A stretch of DNA of 64,000 nucleotides from Asticcacaulis sp. UBA2476 (lineage in GTDB: Bacteria > Pseudomonadota > Alphaproteobacteria > Caulobacterales > Caulobacteraceae), in assembly GCA_002342035.1 (NCBI GenBank), contig DDPE01000079.1, positions 15,808 through 79,807 on the forward strand, given 5' to 3'. How positions within the stretch are numbered: the first letter of the stretch is position 1; every line of letters begins with the position of its first letter. Below, piece by piece: positions 44,528-52,284 of this stretch. The notes under the pieces were generated by a model. That model saw only the letters and a list, made by a program, of their open reading frames with translations, did not search any database and had not been told where the DNA came from. Both the position numbers and the translations under genes were made by a program.

Positions 44528-45568
44528 ATGGCCGACAGCCGCGCCCCCACCACCCAGCCACTGATCCTGGACGGCATCGCACCGGGCGACATCCCCTATG
44601 ATGACCTGATGGCAGGTCAGCGCCCGGTGATCCTGAAAGGGCTGGCGCGAGACTGGCCGCTGGTCAAGGCGGGGCTCAAAAGCCCCAAAGCGGGAATGGA
44701 TGACCTGCTGCGCTATTATCAGGGCCGGCCCGTCACCGCATATACCGCACCCCCCGACATCGGCGGGCGGTTTTTCTATAATGATGACGTCACCGCCATG
44801 AATTTCAAGGGCGAGCGGGTGGCGCTCAATGACTTTCTGGCTCGAATTCACGACCACATCAACGACCCCACCGCGCCCGCCTTTTACATCGGTTCAACCG
44901 ATCTGGGGCTTTATCTGCCGGGTCTGCGCGATGACAATGACCTGATCCTGAACCACGACATGTTTGAAGCCAACCCGCCGCTCGCCAGCATCTGGATCGG
45001 CAACCGCACCACCGCCACCTGCCATTTTGATATGTCGCATAATCTGGCGGTGTGCGTGGCGGGTAAGCGCCGCTTTACCCTGTTCCCGCCCGATCAGGTC
45101 CACAACCTCTATCCTGGCCCGCTGGAGCCCACCCCCGGCGGTCAGGTCGTCAGCATGGTCGATTTCCGCAACCCCGATTATGAGCGCTTCCCGCGCTTTC
45201 GTGAGGCACTGGCTCAGGCTCAGGTCGCAGACCTCGAACCCGGCGATGTGCTGTTCTATCCGGCCCTGTGGTGGCATCATGTCGAAGCGCTTGAGCCCTT
45301 CAATATCCTGATCAATTACTGGTGGAACACCTCGCCCGCCTTCATGGACACGCCGTGGACGACGCTGTTGCACGGGATGCTCAGCCTGCGCGACCGGCCT
45401 GAGCCTGAAAAAGCCGCCTGGCGAGAACTGTTCGATTACTACATCTTCGGCCCAGCCGAAGTGCCCGCCGCCCATCTGCCCGAAGCGGCGCGCGGCCCCC
45501 TCGCCCCGCTCGATACCCTGACGGCGCGGCGTCTGCGCGCACAGATAGTTCAGAAATTAAACAGGTAG
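44528..45568 (+). CDS. Cupin-like JmjC-type Fe(II) oxygenase
   Basis: A 346-residue cytosolic protein of the cupin_8/JmjC fold. The iron-binding triad is complete: His166 and Asp168 in TCHFDMSH, and a distal His at 250 or 251 in WWHHVEAL. A basic residue in GKRRFTLFPPDQ may bind 2-oxoglutarate, and RPVILKGLARDWP at the N-terminus is a common family opening. Relatives hydroxylate protein or small-molecule side chains. Placement between SapC and a flavin halogenase, all within ten bases of each other, suggests a joint modification pathway. The substrate is unknown. Confidence 0.88.
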   Translation: MADSRAPTTQPLILDGIAPGDIPYDDLMAGQRPVILKGLARDWPLVKAGLKSPKAGMDDLLRYYQGRPVTAYTAPPDIGGRFFYNDDVTAMNFKGERVALNDFLARIHDHINDPTAPAFYIGSTDLGLYLPGLRDDNDLILNHDMFEANPPLASIWIGNRTTATCHFDMSHNLAVCVAGKRRFTLFPPDQVHNLYPGPLEPTPGGQVVSMVDFRNPDYERFPRFREALAQAQVADLEPGDVLFYPALWWHHVEALEPFNILINYWWNTSPAFMDTPWTTLLHGMLSLRDRPEPEKAAWRELFDYYIFGPAEVPAAHLPEAARGPLAPLDTLTARRLRAQIVQKLNR

Positions 45569-45576
45569 TAAAGCCC

Positions 45577-47070
45577 ATGACCCGACCGCCCGTTAAGAAA
45601 GTCGTCATCGCCGGAGGCGGCACCGCTGGCTGGTGCGCCGCGGCTGCCCTCAGTAAGATGCTTGGCCCGCTGCTGGACATCACCCTCGTGGAATCGGATG
45701 AAATCGGCATTATCGGTGTCGGCGAAGCGACTGTGCCGACCATCCGCACCTTTCACCATCTGCTGGGGATTGATGAGCGCCAGTTTATGCGTGAGACCAA
45801 TGCCAGCATTAAACTCGGCATTTCTTTTGATGGCTGGGCGCGCAAGGGCGATCACTATTTCCACTCGTTTGGTGTGCTCGGCAAATCGAGCTGGATGGCG
45901 CCGTTTCACCACATCTGGCTGGAGGCACGCGCCAAGGGGGTCGCAGGCCCGTTAAGCGACTATTGTTTCGAGCTTCAGGCCGCCGAGAATGGCAAGTTCG
46001 AGACCTCCCCCACCTCACGCATCAACTATGCCTATCATTTCGATACCGGCCTTTACGGCCCGTTCCTGCGCCGCCTTAGCGAGGCCGCAGGGGTTACCCG
46101 TGTTGAGGGCAAGATCGCCCGCGTCGATCAAAACCCGCAAACCGGCGACATCACCGCCCTTGTACTTGAGTCGGGTCAAACTATCGAAGGCGATCTGTTT
46201 ATCGACTGCACGGGCCTGCGCGGCCTGTTGATCGAAGGGACGCTGAAAAGCGGCTATGAGGACTGGAACCATTGGCTGTCCAACGACAGCGCCATCGCCA
46301 TGCAGACCGAGCCCACCGGCGCGATCGTGCCCTACACGCAGGCCATAGCCCACGACGCCGGCTGGCACTGGCGCATCCCTCTGCAAAACCGGGTCGGTCA
46401 GGGCCACGTCTATTCCAGCCAACACATGAGCGATGATCAGGCGATGGACAGTTTTATGGCGACCGTCGGCGCCAAGCCGCTAACCAAACCGCGCACGATT
46501 AAATACCGCACCGGCCGTCGCTTAAAAATCTGGAATAAAAACTGTATCGCCATGGGCCTGTCGAGCGGGTTTATCGAACCGCTGGAATCGACCAACATCC
46601 ACCTGATGCAGATTGCGGCGACCCGACTGGTGCAGTTATTCCCGTTCGACGGGATTACCGACGCCCTGATCAACCGCTTCAACAAGCTGACCGAGGACGA
46701 GGTCGTCAACATCCGCGATTTCGTCATCATGCACTATAAGCTGAGCGAGCGTGACGACACCGCCTACTGGCGCGAACGGCGCGACATGGCCATACCCGAT
46801 ACCTTAACTGAGCGCATTGAGATGTTCCGCGACACCGGCCACGCCTGGCAGGTCGCCGATGAGGTGTTCAGGATCGATTCCTGGCTGCAGGTCATGACCG
46901 GCCAGCGCCTTGAGCCGAAATCGTGGCACCGTCTGGGGCAGATGATGACGGTCGAGCAATCCAGAGACGCTCTGGCTGCCATCAAATCCCAGATCGATAA
47001 GGCCGTGGCCGCCATGCCCGCGCACGGGGATTTCCTGAAATCCTACTGCGCCCTGCCCGAACCGGCTTGA
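45577..47070 (+). CDS. Flavin-dependent tryptophan halogenase-like protein
   Basis: A 497-residue flavoprotein of the tryptophan halogenase family. The FAD motif is GGGTAGWCAAAAL (residues 10-22), the second motif is GWHWRIP, and the active-site lysine and glutamate are expected in ASIKLGISF and PLESTNIHLM, both present. An intact catalytic pair means halogenase activity is possible. Homologs in receptor loci of Xanthomonas are reported (from memory) to brominate free indole in vitro, with the natural substrate unknown. It ends the SapC-cupin-halogenase run and is followed by a GC-rich repeat. Confidence 0.88.
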   Translation: MTRPPVKKVVIAGGGTAGWCAAAALSKMLGPLLDITLVESDEIGIIGVGEATVPTIRTFHHLLGIDERQFMRETNASIKLGISFDGWARKGDHYFHSFGVLGKSSWMAPFHHIWLEARAKGVAGPLSDYCFELQAAENGKFETSPTSRINYAYHFDTGLYGPFLRRLSEAAGVTRVEGKIARVDQNPQTGDITALVLESGQTIEGDLFIDCTGLRGLLIEGTLKSGYEDWNHWLSNDSAIAMQTEPTGAIVPYTQAIAHDAGWHWRIPLQNRVGQGHVYSSQHMSDDQAMDSFMATVGAKPLTKPRTIKYRTGRRLKIWNKNCIAMGLSSGFIEPLESTNIHLMQIAATRLVQLFPFDGITDALINRFNKLTEDEVVNIRDFVIMHYKLSERDDTAYWRERRDMAIPDTLTERIEMFRDTGHAWQVADEVFRIDSWLQVMTGQRLEPKSWHRLGQMMTVEQSRDALAAIKSQIDKAVAAMPAHGDFLKSYCALPEPA

Positions 47071-47080
47071 GTGTCTCCTC

Positions 47081-47160
47081 TACCTCCTCCCCATACCATG
47101 GGGAGGTGCCGAGTTTATCGAGGCGGAGGGGTATTCTGGCGGTGAGCCCCCTCCGTCTAC
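47081..47160. repeat. Dispersed GC-rich palindromic repeat, copy 1
   Basis: Contains CCTCCCCATACCATGGGGAG, a variable small hairpin (CGAG/CTCG-like around GTTTAT), then GGAGGGGTATTCT and CCCCCTCCGTCTAC. The same conserved blocks recur at 51951, 53943 (partial), 59796 and 61746. Confidence 0.75.
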
Positions 47161-47165
47161 TCGAT

Positions 47166-47711
47166 TTAGAAAGCTAAGGCGTCTTCCGGCTGGGTGGTCA
47201 TCAGGTCACGGATATGGTTCTGATGATCAATCAGTTGGTTGAGAGCGTCTTCGGCAAAGTCCTTGAGCGCTCCAGCCTCGGAGGCGGCGACAAAGCCTTC
47301 CAACAGGGCAATGGCGTCATTATGGGCATTGTCCTGTGTCTGAAGATAAAGGGCATCAAAGGCACTGAGCGGTGCTCGTTGCAGCTTATCGGCCAATGAA
47401 GTGCGCAGGCCATCCAGATCCACGCCCGGCATCCATAGCCCCTCATTAACGGCTATGGTTTCCAGTCGTTGCGACAGGCGGGCATGATCGTCCATCATCC
47501 GGCGCGCAAAGCCACGCACCGCCTCGCGCTGCGATTTCTCGGCCGCCATGCGCCCGATCCGGTTCTGGAAATTGCCGACAATACGCATCTCACCGGCCAG
47601 ATTTTCCGGCGTAATCGTCTGCGTGAGACCCGCCCCCTTGCGCGTGACATTGCGCGCAATCGCCATCAGGCCCAGCACACCGCCAGCCAGAATTAAATGT
47701 TTGAAAGTCAT
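47166..47711 (-). CDS. DUF4142 family protein
   Basis: A 181-residue, mostly helical protein of the DUF4142 family, a ferritin-like four-helix fold usually found outside the cytoplasm. The pattern AAEKSQREAVRGFARRMMDDHARLSQRL is typical, and the N-terminus (MTFKHLILAGGVLGLMAIARN) is a membrane anchor or signal. CGGAG precedes ATG 47711. Family members are linked to stress tolerance but have no defined activity. It is divergent from the GlsB-type gene, which is also stress-linked. Confidence 0.8.
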   Translation of the reverse strand: MTFKHLILAGGVLGLMAIARNVTRKGAGLTQTITPENLAGEMRIVGNFQNRIGRMAAEKSQREAVRGFARRMMDDHARLSQRLETIAVNEGLWMPGVDLDGLRTSLADKLQRAPLSAFDALYLQTQDNAHNDAIALLEGFVAASEAGALKDFAEDALNQLIDHQNHIRDLMTTQPEDALAF

Positions 47712-47909
47712 GATTTATTCTCCGTTCAGGTGCGCCTAATCTGAACGGAACCGGCTAAATATTCGCTGTTGAAAGGCCCCTCCGAAATCAAGACACCCCA
47801 AGGCTTCATCCTTGCATCATCCTTATTTTCAACCCACGCCCACCCATTTCAACCTTATGGGGTAACCGCCAAAGTCAGTTCACTATCAACCCAACTGTGT
47901 GAGGCTGTT

Positions 47910-48170
47910 ATGGAAGAAAATCAAGTCGGCTGGCTGGCCGCTATCATTGTCGGGGCCCTTGCGGGCTGGATCGCTGAAAAGATCATGAAATCCGATCAGG
48001 GCCTGCTGGTGAACATTATTCTGGGTATTGTCGGTGCCATGATCGCCAATGGCCTGTTCTCAATTCTGGGCATTTCGTTCGGTGGTATTGTCGGTTTCCT
48101 GGTCGCCGGTGTGATCGGGGCCTGCATCCTGATTGCGCTTGGCCGGATGGTTCGTGGCCGAAAAGCCTGA
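47910..48170 (+). CDS. GlsB/YeaQ/YmgE family membrane protein
   Basis: An 86-residue protein with three membrane helices and the glycine-rich pattern AAIIVGALAGWIAEKIMKSDQGLLVNIILGIVGA, characteristic of transglycosylase-associated (GlsB/YeaQ/YmgE) proteins. ATG 47910 is chosen because GAGGC lies upstream and the conserved region starts at once; a longer frame begins at 47769 without support. The role is in general or envelope stress. A strong terminator follows. Confidence 0.92.
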   Translation: MEENQVGWLAAIIVGALAGWIAEKIMKSDQGLLVNIILGIVGAMIANGLFSILGISFGGIVGFLVAGVIGACILIALGRMVRGRKA

Positions 48171-48188
48171 TCGTTTCATAGCCATCAA

Positions 48189-48224
48189 AAAAGCCCGCCG
48201 GACTGATCCGGCGGGCTTTTTTTT
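48189..48224 (+). terminator. Rho-independent terminator
   Basis: AGCCCGCCGGA pairs with TCCGGCGGGCT around CTGA, flanked by A6 and T8. It can serve both the GlsB-type gene and the convergent 110-residue gene on the minus strand. Confidence 0.92.
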
Positions 48225-48237
48225 ACGTCCTTGCAGC

Positions 48238-48570
48238 TTAATCGGTCGCCCGCTCAAACGCCTGCGGATGATCGATATCGCCGCGGGTGAAGGCATCGCG
48301 CACGGCACCGCGAGCATCATCCCACGGCACAGAGCCGTTGCGCGCGTCCCACTCAGCCCGTAAATCGGCCTCGTCTATATCCTCGAACGGACGGTTGCGG
48401 TTGTTGTTATAAAGCTCGTAGCCATAGCGATAGGCAGGCTGAACGTCCGAATAGTCGCGCTCAGCGTGCTCTGGACGACCGCGATAGGCCTGACGCCAGT
48501 GCGCATCATGGTTGCTCCAGCCGCGTTCAGCTTCTTCGCTCAGCGGCCCATTGGTGATAAAACCTGCCAT
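48238..48570 (-). CDS. Conserved acidic hypothetical protein
   Basis: A 110-residue hydrophilic protein rich in Asp, Glu, Arg and Tyr, with WSNHDAHWRQAYRGRPE and the central PAYRYGYELY. It has no signal or membrane segment. The ATG at 48570 fits AGGAG spacing better than the ATG at 48576. Similar short proteins occur beside stress genes in Alphaproteobacteria, but I cannot name a function. It shares the terminator at 48189-48224 with its convergent neighbour. Confidence 0.65.
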   Translation of the reverse strand: MAGFITNGPLSEEAERGWSNHDAHWRQAYRGRPEHAERDYSDVQPAYRYGYELYNNNRNRPFEDIDEADLRAEWDARNGSVPWDDARGAVRDAFTRGDIDHPQAFERATD

Positions 48571-48665
48571 TTCCATATCTCCTGTGTGCGCCCTACCCTG
48601 CCCAAAAAGTTTAGGCGCGCGTGGGTAAGTATCCCATCAGGAAGCATCTGGCGGTTTATAATGGC

Positions 48666-49565
48666 TCAGGAGTTTTTCAGATCGGAATCGAGGATGCGCC
48701 CCGGCGACATCCGCCCGCTCGGCCATTCACTGAGCGCCTTGAGGTTGCCGATCAGCCGCCCGCGCCGATCCGCCCACGGCTCAGGGGCAATGGAGCGCAC
48801 CAGATTGGCCGCCAGATGCTTGGCAATGCCCTCAATCGCGGCAGGCCACGACAGGGTTTTCTTGCGGGCCAGATAGATGCGGTTAGCAACCTGCGAATAG
48901 CCCAGCCGCTTACCCGGACTGCGCCCGGCCTTCTTGGTGCCCAGATGCACGCCGCGCAGCCGATATGAACGCACGATGGTGCCGTAAGGCGCTAACTGCC
49001 GCGAAAAATCGACATCCTCAAACCAGGCGTAAAGAGGCAGGGCTTCATCAAAGCGGATATTGTGTTTGCGCACAGAGTCCATGCGGATAGCCATATTGCA
49101 GCCGTAGCCATTATAGGTCGGCTCAAGGGTGGAATCGTCATTGGGACCCAGGCCTTTGATGATATCGACGCCTTCGGCGAACTCAAGACCCGGCCCCAGC
49201 GCGCCATCAGCGACCACATGGCCGGTCGCCACCACAACCTGCGGATCGCCCGTCATCAGGGCCTCAAGCTCAATCAGGAAATCTTCGGAAGGCAGAAAAT
49301 CGTCGTCAAAGAACACGATCACATCGGCATCTGACGCTTCGATAATGACATTACGCTGGGCGGGCAAGCCGGTCGGGCCGGAGACGATCTCAATCGGTGC
49401 GCCATAGCCAGTCAGGGCAGCCGCATCGACATCTTCGGGCTTGGCCGGGCAGATGATCAGCTTGTTGGCCGGGCGCTTCATACGGCCCATGAAATTGATG
49501 ACGTCGCTCAAAATGTCGCGGCGTCCGGCGGTGGCAATACCGATATCGATTTTCAGGTGGCTCAT
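48666..49565 (-). CDS. Family 2 glycosyltransferase
   Basis: A 299-residue GT-A-fold transferase. It opens KIDIGIATAGRRDIL, has the nucleotide-sugar and metal motif VIVFFDDDFLPSEDF near residue 90, and the acceptor-side acid in YAWFEDVDFSRQL. It would transfer sugar from an NDP-sugar to a glycan or lipid. No cluster of polysaccharide genes surrounds it, so the product (exopolysaccharide, glycolipid or protein glycan) is unknown. Confidence 0.88.
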   Translation of the reverse strand: MSHLKIDIGIATAGRRDILSDVINFMGRMKRPANKLIICPAKPEDVDAAALTGYGAPIEIVSGPTGLPAQRNVIIEASDADVIVFFDDDFLPSEDFLIELEALMTGDPQVVVATGHVVADGALGPGLEFAEGVDIIKGLGPNDDSTLEPTYNGYGCNMAIRMDSVRKHNIRFDEALPLYAWFEDVDFSRQLAPYGTIVRSYRLRGVHLGTKKAGRSPGKRLGYSQVANRIYLARKKTLSWPAAIEGIAKHLAANLVRSIAPEPWADRRGRLIGNLKALSEWPSGRMSPGRILDSDLKNS

Positions 49566-49644
49566 GAGGGCTTTCGGCGGTTACAGGCAAGTCTTCGCGA
49601 ATGATCAGCAAGTTTTATGCCGCGCTGGCCTGATCTGCAAACAA

Positions 49645-49674
49645 AAAAGGCCCCCGTTTAGGAGGGCCTTTTTC
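49645..49674 (-). terminator. Rho-independent terminator after the OB-type protein gene
   Basis: AAGGCCC and GGGCCTT form the stem, with T-runs on both strands. It lies 58 bases past the stop of the minus-strand gene 49732-50124. Confidence 0.8.
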
Positions 49675-49731
49675 GTTGACGCAAGTGCGGTCGACCCTGT
49701 TCGGGTCAGACTGCGAGCCAGGGGTGGGGGC

Positions 49732-50124
49732 TTACTGGCCCGCAGCGTCCGCCTTGGTGATGGCCGAAGCCGTCAACTTGGTCTGGTCAGCATCCAGCGT
49801 ACCCGTGATGGATACGGTGTCACCAACCGCAAAGGGCGCACCGGTCACAGCCGAGGCATCAACCGCGATCGGGCGGCTCTTGCCGGACTGAGTGGCAACT
49901 TCCACCGAGTAGGATTTGCCGTCGCCAGCCGCTTCGGCCACCGTGCCGGTGACACGCACCGCATCAGCGGCAGGTTCAGCGGTTGTCGCCGCTTCAGGCG
50001 TAGTGGCCGGTGTGGCTGTGGTTGGCGGGGTCGCTGGCATAGTGGCTTCCTGAGCCATTACCGGCGCGGCAACAAAGGCACCCAGCAGGGCAGCAACAGC
50101 AATTTTTGAGGTCGTGGTTTTCAT
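49732..50124 (-). CDS. Small exported protein, probable OB-fold
   Basis: A 130-residue protein with a signal peptide (MKTTTSKIAVAALLGAFVAAPVMAQ, described in parts), a linker of Thr, Pro and Ala, then a beta-rich domain with VRVTGTVAEAAGDGKSYSVEV and VGDTVSITGTLDADQTKLTA, resembling small periplasmic OB-fold proteins. ATG 50124 is preferred to an upstream ATG because the signal begins there. Two tandem palindromes at 50148-50178 lie just upstream, so transcription is probably regulated. No activity is known. Confidence 0.65.
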   Translation of the reverse strand: MKTTTSKIAVAALLGAFVAAPVMAQEATMPATPPTTATPATTPEAATTAEPAADAVRVTGTVAEAAGDGKSYSVEVATQSGKSRPIAVDASAVTGAPFAVGDTVSITGTLDADQTKLTASAITKADAAGQ

Positions 50125-50469
50125 GAACGTTTCTCTTTTCAAGTTATGTTCAGTACGAACGTGATGTCCAGTATGGACTTACCCGATAACCCGCACATAT
50201 TCAGGGGGAGGCTGTGCCGGATTATCGAAACTAATAAGGTGGTGGATACATCCACCGTAAGGTCTGCAGGAGCGGTAAAGCCGTTGGCCGTTAAGCCCCG
50301 CATGGCCCTTCGAAAAGCACGCTAACCCAAGCGGAATAAAGAAACGATCAGGAAAAAACCCGTTCGCGTCAGTGGTTAACAAGGGCCAGATTGCGCCCTA
50401 TTTCACTTTTTGCAAATCCGTCGCAAACCGTTAACCCTCAACGATTAACCAGTCGAATTTGAGATTGCG
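50125..50469. promoter_or_regulatory. Intergenic region with palindromes, between OB-type and MarR genes
   Basis: No gene was recognised. Besides the tandem palindromes at 50148-50178 it contains a seven-base inverted repeat GGTGGAT/ATCCACC at 50241-50256 separated by only two bases. A 67-codon minus-strand frame here has no binding site and looks like chance. Confidence 0.35.
50148..50178. promoter_or_regulatory. Tandem palindromic operators
   Basis: GTTCAGTACGAAC at 50148-50160 and GTCCAGTATGGAC at 50166-50178 are 13-base near-palindromes of the same design (GTYC-five-GRAC), five bases apart and in register at 18 bases. They lie 24-54 bases upstream of the start of the exported OB-type protein. 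A dimeric repressor binding side by side is inferred. Confidence 0.6.
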
Positions 50470-50504
50470 TTGACAATTAATGCATATGCAATTAATGATA
50501 TATC
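50470..50504 (+). promoter_or_regulatory. Promoter of the MarR gene, probably leaderless
   Basis: TTGACA at 50470-50475, a 17-base spacer, then TAATGA at 50493-50498. The expected start of transcription falls at or beside the ATG at 50505. The spacer contains the perfect palindrome TGCATATGCA, a plausible operator for autoregulation by the MarR product. Confidence 0.55.
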
Positions 50505-50972
50505 ATGAAAAAAATCTCATCCCTCGACGACCATTTGGGTTACTGGCTGCGTTGCTTGTCCAATTTCGTGTCAGACAGCTTCGCCAAGCGCCTCGAAAAA
50601 CACGATATCACCGTCGCCCAGTGGGTCGTCATGCGCTCACTATATGGCAAAGGCGACCTGAGTCTGAACGAAGCGGCGCGAATCGTCGGCATTGATGCCT
50701 CGTCCCTATCGCGGATGGCCGAGCGTATGGTCCACAAGGGGCTGATCAATCGCAACACCGATCCGATTGACCGGCGCGCGGTCAAACTGTCCCTGACCCG
50801 TAAAGGCGCGCAGCTTTTGCCGCAGCTTGCCGATGAGGCCGACGCCAATGATGCGGCGTTTTTCAGTTCTTTAAGCGCGACGGACAAGGCGCGGCTGCTC
50901 ACCACAATCCAGTCCCTGCTGACCGCCAATGGCTGGAACCCTGACACCCGCGGCAAAGACCGGATGGTTTAG
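50505..50972 (+). CDS. MarR family transcriptional regulator
   Basis: A 155-residue winged-helix protein. VAQWVVMRSLYGKGDLSLNEAARIVGIDASSLSRMAERMVHKGLI (about residues 37-81) is the DNA-binding region, followed by the wing RNTDPIDRRAVKLSLTRKG. There is no Shine-Dalgarno sequence before ATG 50505, and the promoter spacing suggests a leaderless message. The DUF1398 gene starts three bases after the stop and tag follows, so the regulator probably heads a three-gene unit. The ligand is unknown. Confidence 0.9.
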   Translation: MKKISSLDDHLGYWLRCLSNFVSDSFAKRLEKHDITVAQWVVMRSLYGKGDLSLNEAARIVGIDASSLSRMAERMVHKGLINRNTDPIDRRAVKLSLTRKGAQLLPQLADEADANDAAFFSSLSATDKARLLTTIQSLLTANGWNPDTRGKDRMV

Positions 50973-50975
50973 ATC

Positions 50976-51368
50976 ATGGACGCACATATTGTCGAAAGCA
51001 CCCTGAAATTGTCGCTGGCCGAGCAGATCACCTTTCCCGAAGTGGTCATGCGTCTGGCGCAAAGCGGCACGGAGCGCTATCTGGTCGATATCACGGGCCA
51101 CCGTCATCTGGCGTGGGGCACAGATGGTTCCAGCCACGTCGGCGCCTATGACTATGACGACGGTGATATCCCCCTCACCTTTGATGCCCCCGCCGTCAAG
51201 GCCGCCATTACCGACATCCAGCACGGCCGGATCAAATATCTGACCTTTATGGACCGGATCGTTAAGGCCGGCTGCTGCCATTATTGGGTATTCATTTCGG
51301 GCAGACAGGCTATCTATTTCGGACGCGATGGGTCGCAACATATCGAACACTTCCCACCCGCCCCATAG
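50976..51368 (+). CDS. DUF1398 family protein
   Basis: A 130-residue protein of the DUF1398 family. The pattern ITFPEVVMRLAQSGTERYLVDITG followed by FDAPAVKAAITDIQHGRIKYLTFMDRIVKAGCCHYWVFISGRQAIYFGRDG is typical. No signal is present. Some relatives are annotated as phage envelope proteins, a label with no functional meaning here. It lies between a MarR regulator and tag and is probably co-transcribed with both. Confidence 0.8.
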   Translation: MDAHIVESTLKLSLAEQITFPEVVMRLAQSGTERYLVDITGHRHLAWGTDGSSHVGAYDYDDGDIPLTFDAPAVKAAITDIQHGRIKYLTFMDRIVKAGCCHYWVFISGRQAIYFGRDGSQHIEHFPPAP

Positions 51369-51382
51369 ATAATGAGAGACCA

Positions 51383-51949
51383 ATGACTGATAAAATCCGC
51401 TGCGGCTGGGTGAACCTGAACAAGCCTCACTATGTCCATTATCATGACACGGAATGGGGCGTGCCCGTCCACGACGACCGGCTGTTGTTCGAGATGCTGA
51501 TCCTGGAGGGCGCGCAGGCGGGCCTGAACTGGGAAAGCATTCTGGTCCGACGCGAGGGGTATCGCACCGCCTTTCATAATTTCGATGTGGCGGCCTGTTC
51601 GCGCATGACCGATGCCGAATGCGAGGCCCTGATGACCCATCCGGGCATCATCAAAAACCGCCTCAAGATCTGGTCAGTGCGCAAAAATGCGCATGTGTTC
51701 ATCGCCATTCAAAAAGAATTCGGATCGTTCGACGCCTATGTCTGGCGCTTTGTCGGGGGTGCGCCGAAACTCAACCGCCCCGCGGCGCTCAAAGACGTGC
51801 CCGCACAAACGCCCGAATCAGACGCCCTCGCCAAAGATCTCAAAAAACGCGGCATGAGTTTTGTCGGATCGACGATTATATATGCCTATATGCAGGCCGT
51901 AGGCATGGTCGATGATCATGTTAAGGACTGTTTTAGAGCGCATCGCTAA
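51383..51949 (+). CDS. tag: DNA-3-methyladenine glycosylase I
   Basis: A 188-residue base-excision enzyme that removes 3-methyladenine from alkylated DNA. The family hallmarks are RCGWVNLNKPHYVHYHDTEWGVPVHDD at the N-terminus, LNWESILVRREGYR, and the C-terminal pattern LKKRGMSFVGSTIIYAYMQAVGMVDDH. Zinc ligands expected near both ends are partly visible (Cys in RCGW and His in YHD). GAGAG precedes ATG 51383. The last codons (FRAHR) coincide with AGAGCGCATCGC, a fragment of the AGAGCG-family repeat, so the tail may be repeat-derived. Confidence 0.95.
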   Translation: MTDKIRCGWVNLNKPHYVHYHDTEWGVPVHDDRLLFEMLILEGAQAGLNWESILVRREGYRTAFHNFDVAACSRMTDAECEALMTHPGIIKNRLKIWSVRKNAHVFIAIQKEFGSFDAYVWRFVGGAPKLNRPAALKDVPAQTPESDALAKDLKKRGMSFVGSTIIYAYMQAVGMVDDHVKDCFRAHR

Positions 51950-51950
51950 T

Positions 51951-52073
51951 CTCCGCCCCACTTGTGGGGAGGTGGATTTTGCGTCAGCAAAAGACGGAGG
52001 GGTATCTTACAACGGCGGCATTACCCCTCCACCACTTCGTGGTCCCCCTCCCCATCTTCGATAGGGAGGAGAA
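51951..52073. repeat. Dispersed GC-rich palindromic repeat, copy 2
   Basis: Two units in opposite orientation. The first has CCCCACTTGTGGGGAGGTGG, a TTTTGC/GCAAAA hairpin and GACGGAGGGGTATCTT; the second has TTACCCCTCCACCACTTCGT and CCTCCCCATCTTCGATAGGG. The right end, GGGAGGAGAAAGG, supplies the ribosome binding site of the next gene. Confidence 0.78.
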
Positions 52074-52081
52074 AGGATAAA

Positions 52082-52282
52082 ATGGCCAAAACCCTGATCA
52101 TTATCGGCTTATTCATCGTCGCCATCGGCCTTCTGTGGCCGTGGCTGTCGAAGCTCGGCATCGGCCGCCTGCCCGGCGATATTGTCGTCAAACGCGACAA
52201 CTTCACCTTTTACATGCCGATCGTCACCAGCCTGCTGATCAGCGTGATCCTAAGCGTCCTGTTCTGGCTGTTCCGGCGCTGA
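52082..52282 (+). CDS. DUF2905 family membrane protein
   Basis: A 66-residue protein with two membrane helices and the family signature LSKLGIGRLPGDIVVKRDNFTFYMPI between them. The function is unknown. The Shine-Dalgarno sequence upstream of ATG 52082 is the end of the repeat at 51951-52073, so the repeat may have been recruited for translation. The COQ7-type gene begins two bases after its stop codon. Confidence 0.9.
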   Translation: MAKTLIIIGLFIVAIGLLWPWLSKLGIGRLPGDIVVKRDNFTFYMPIVTSLLISVILSVLFWLFRR

Positions 52283-52284
52283 TC

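Noticed and set aside
20385..47070. Lasso peptide biosynthesis or isopeptidase locus, as known in Asticcacaulis
   Set aside because: No precursor, B/C maturation proteins or FecI/FecR pair is visible, and the peptidases are M61 and S10 rather than the prolyl-oligopeptidase-like isopeptidase type.
44528..47070. A halogenated natural-product gene cluster
   Set aside because: There is no NRPS, PKS, prenyltransferase or RiPP gene near the halogenase; the context is that of TonB receptor accessory genes.
50179..50382. A 67-codon minus-strand reading frame
   Set aside because: No ribosome binding site, uneven amino acid content, and it covers the palindromic control region.
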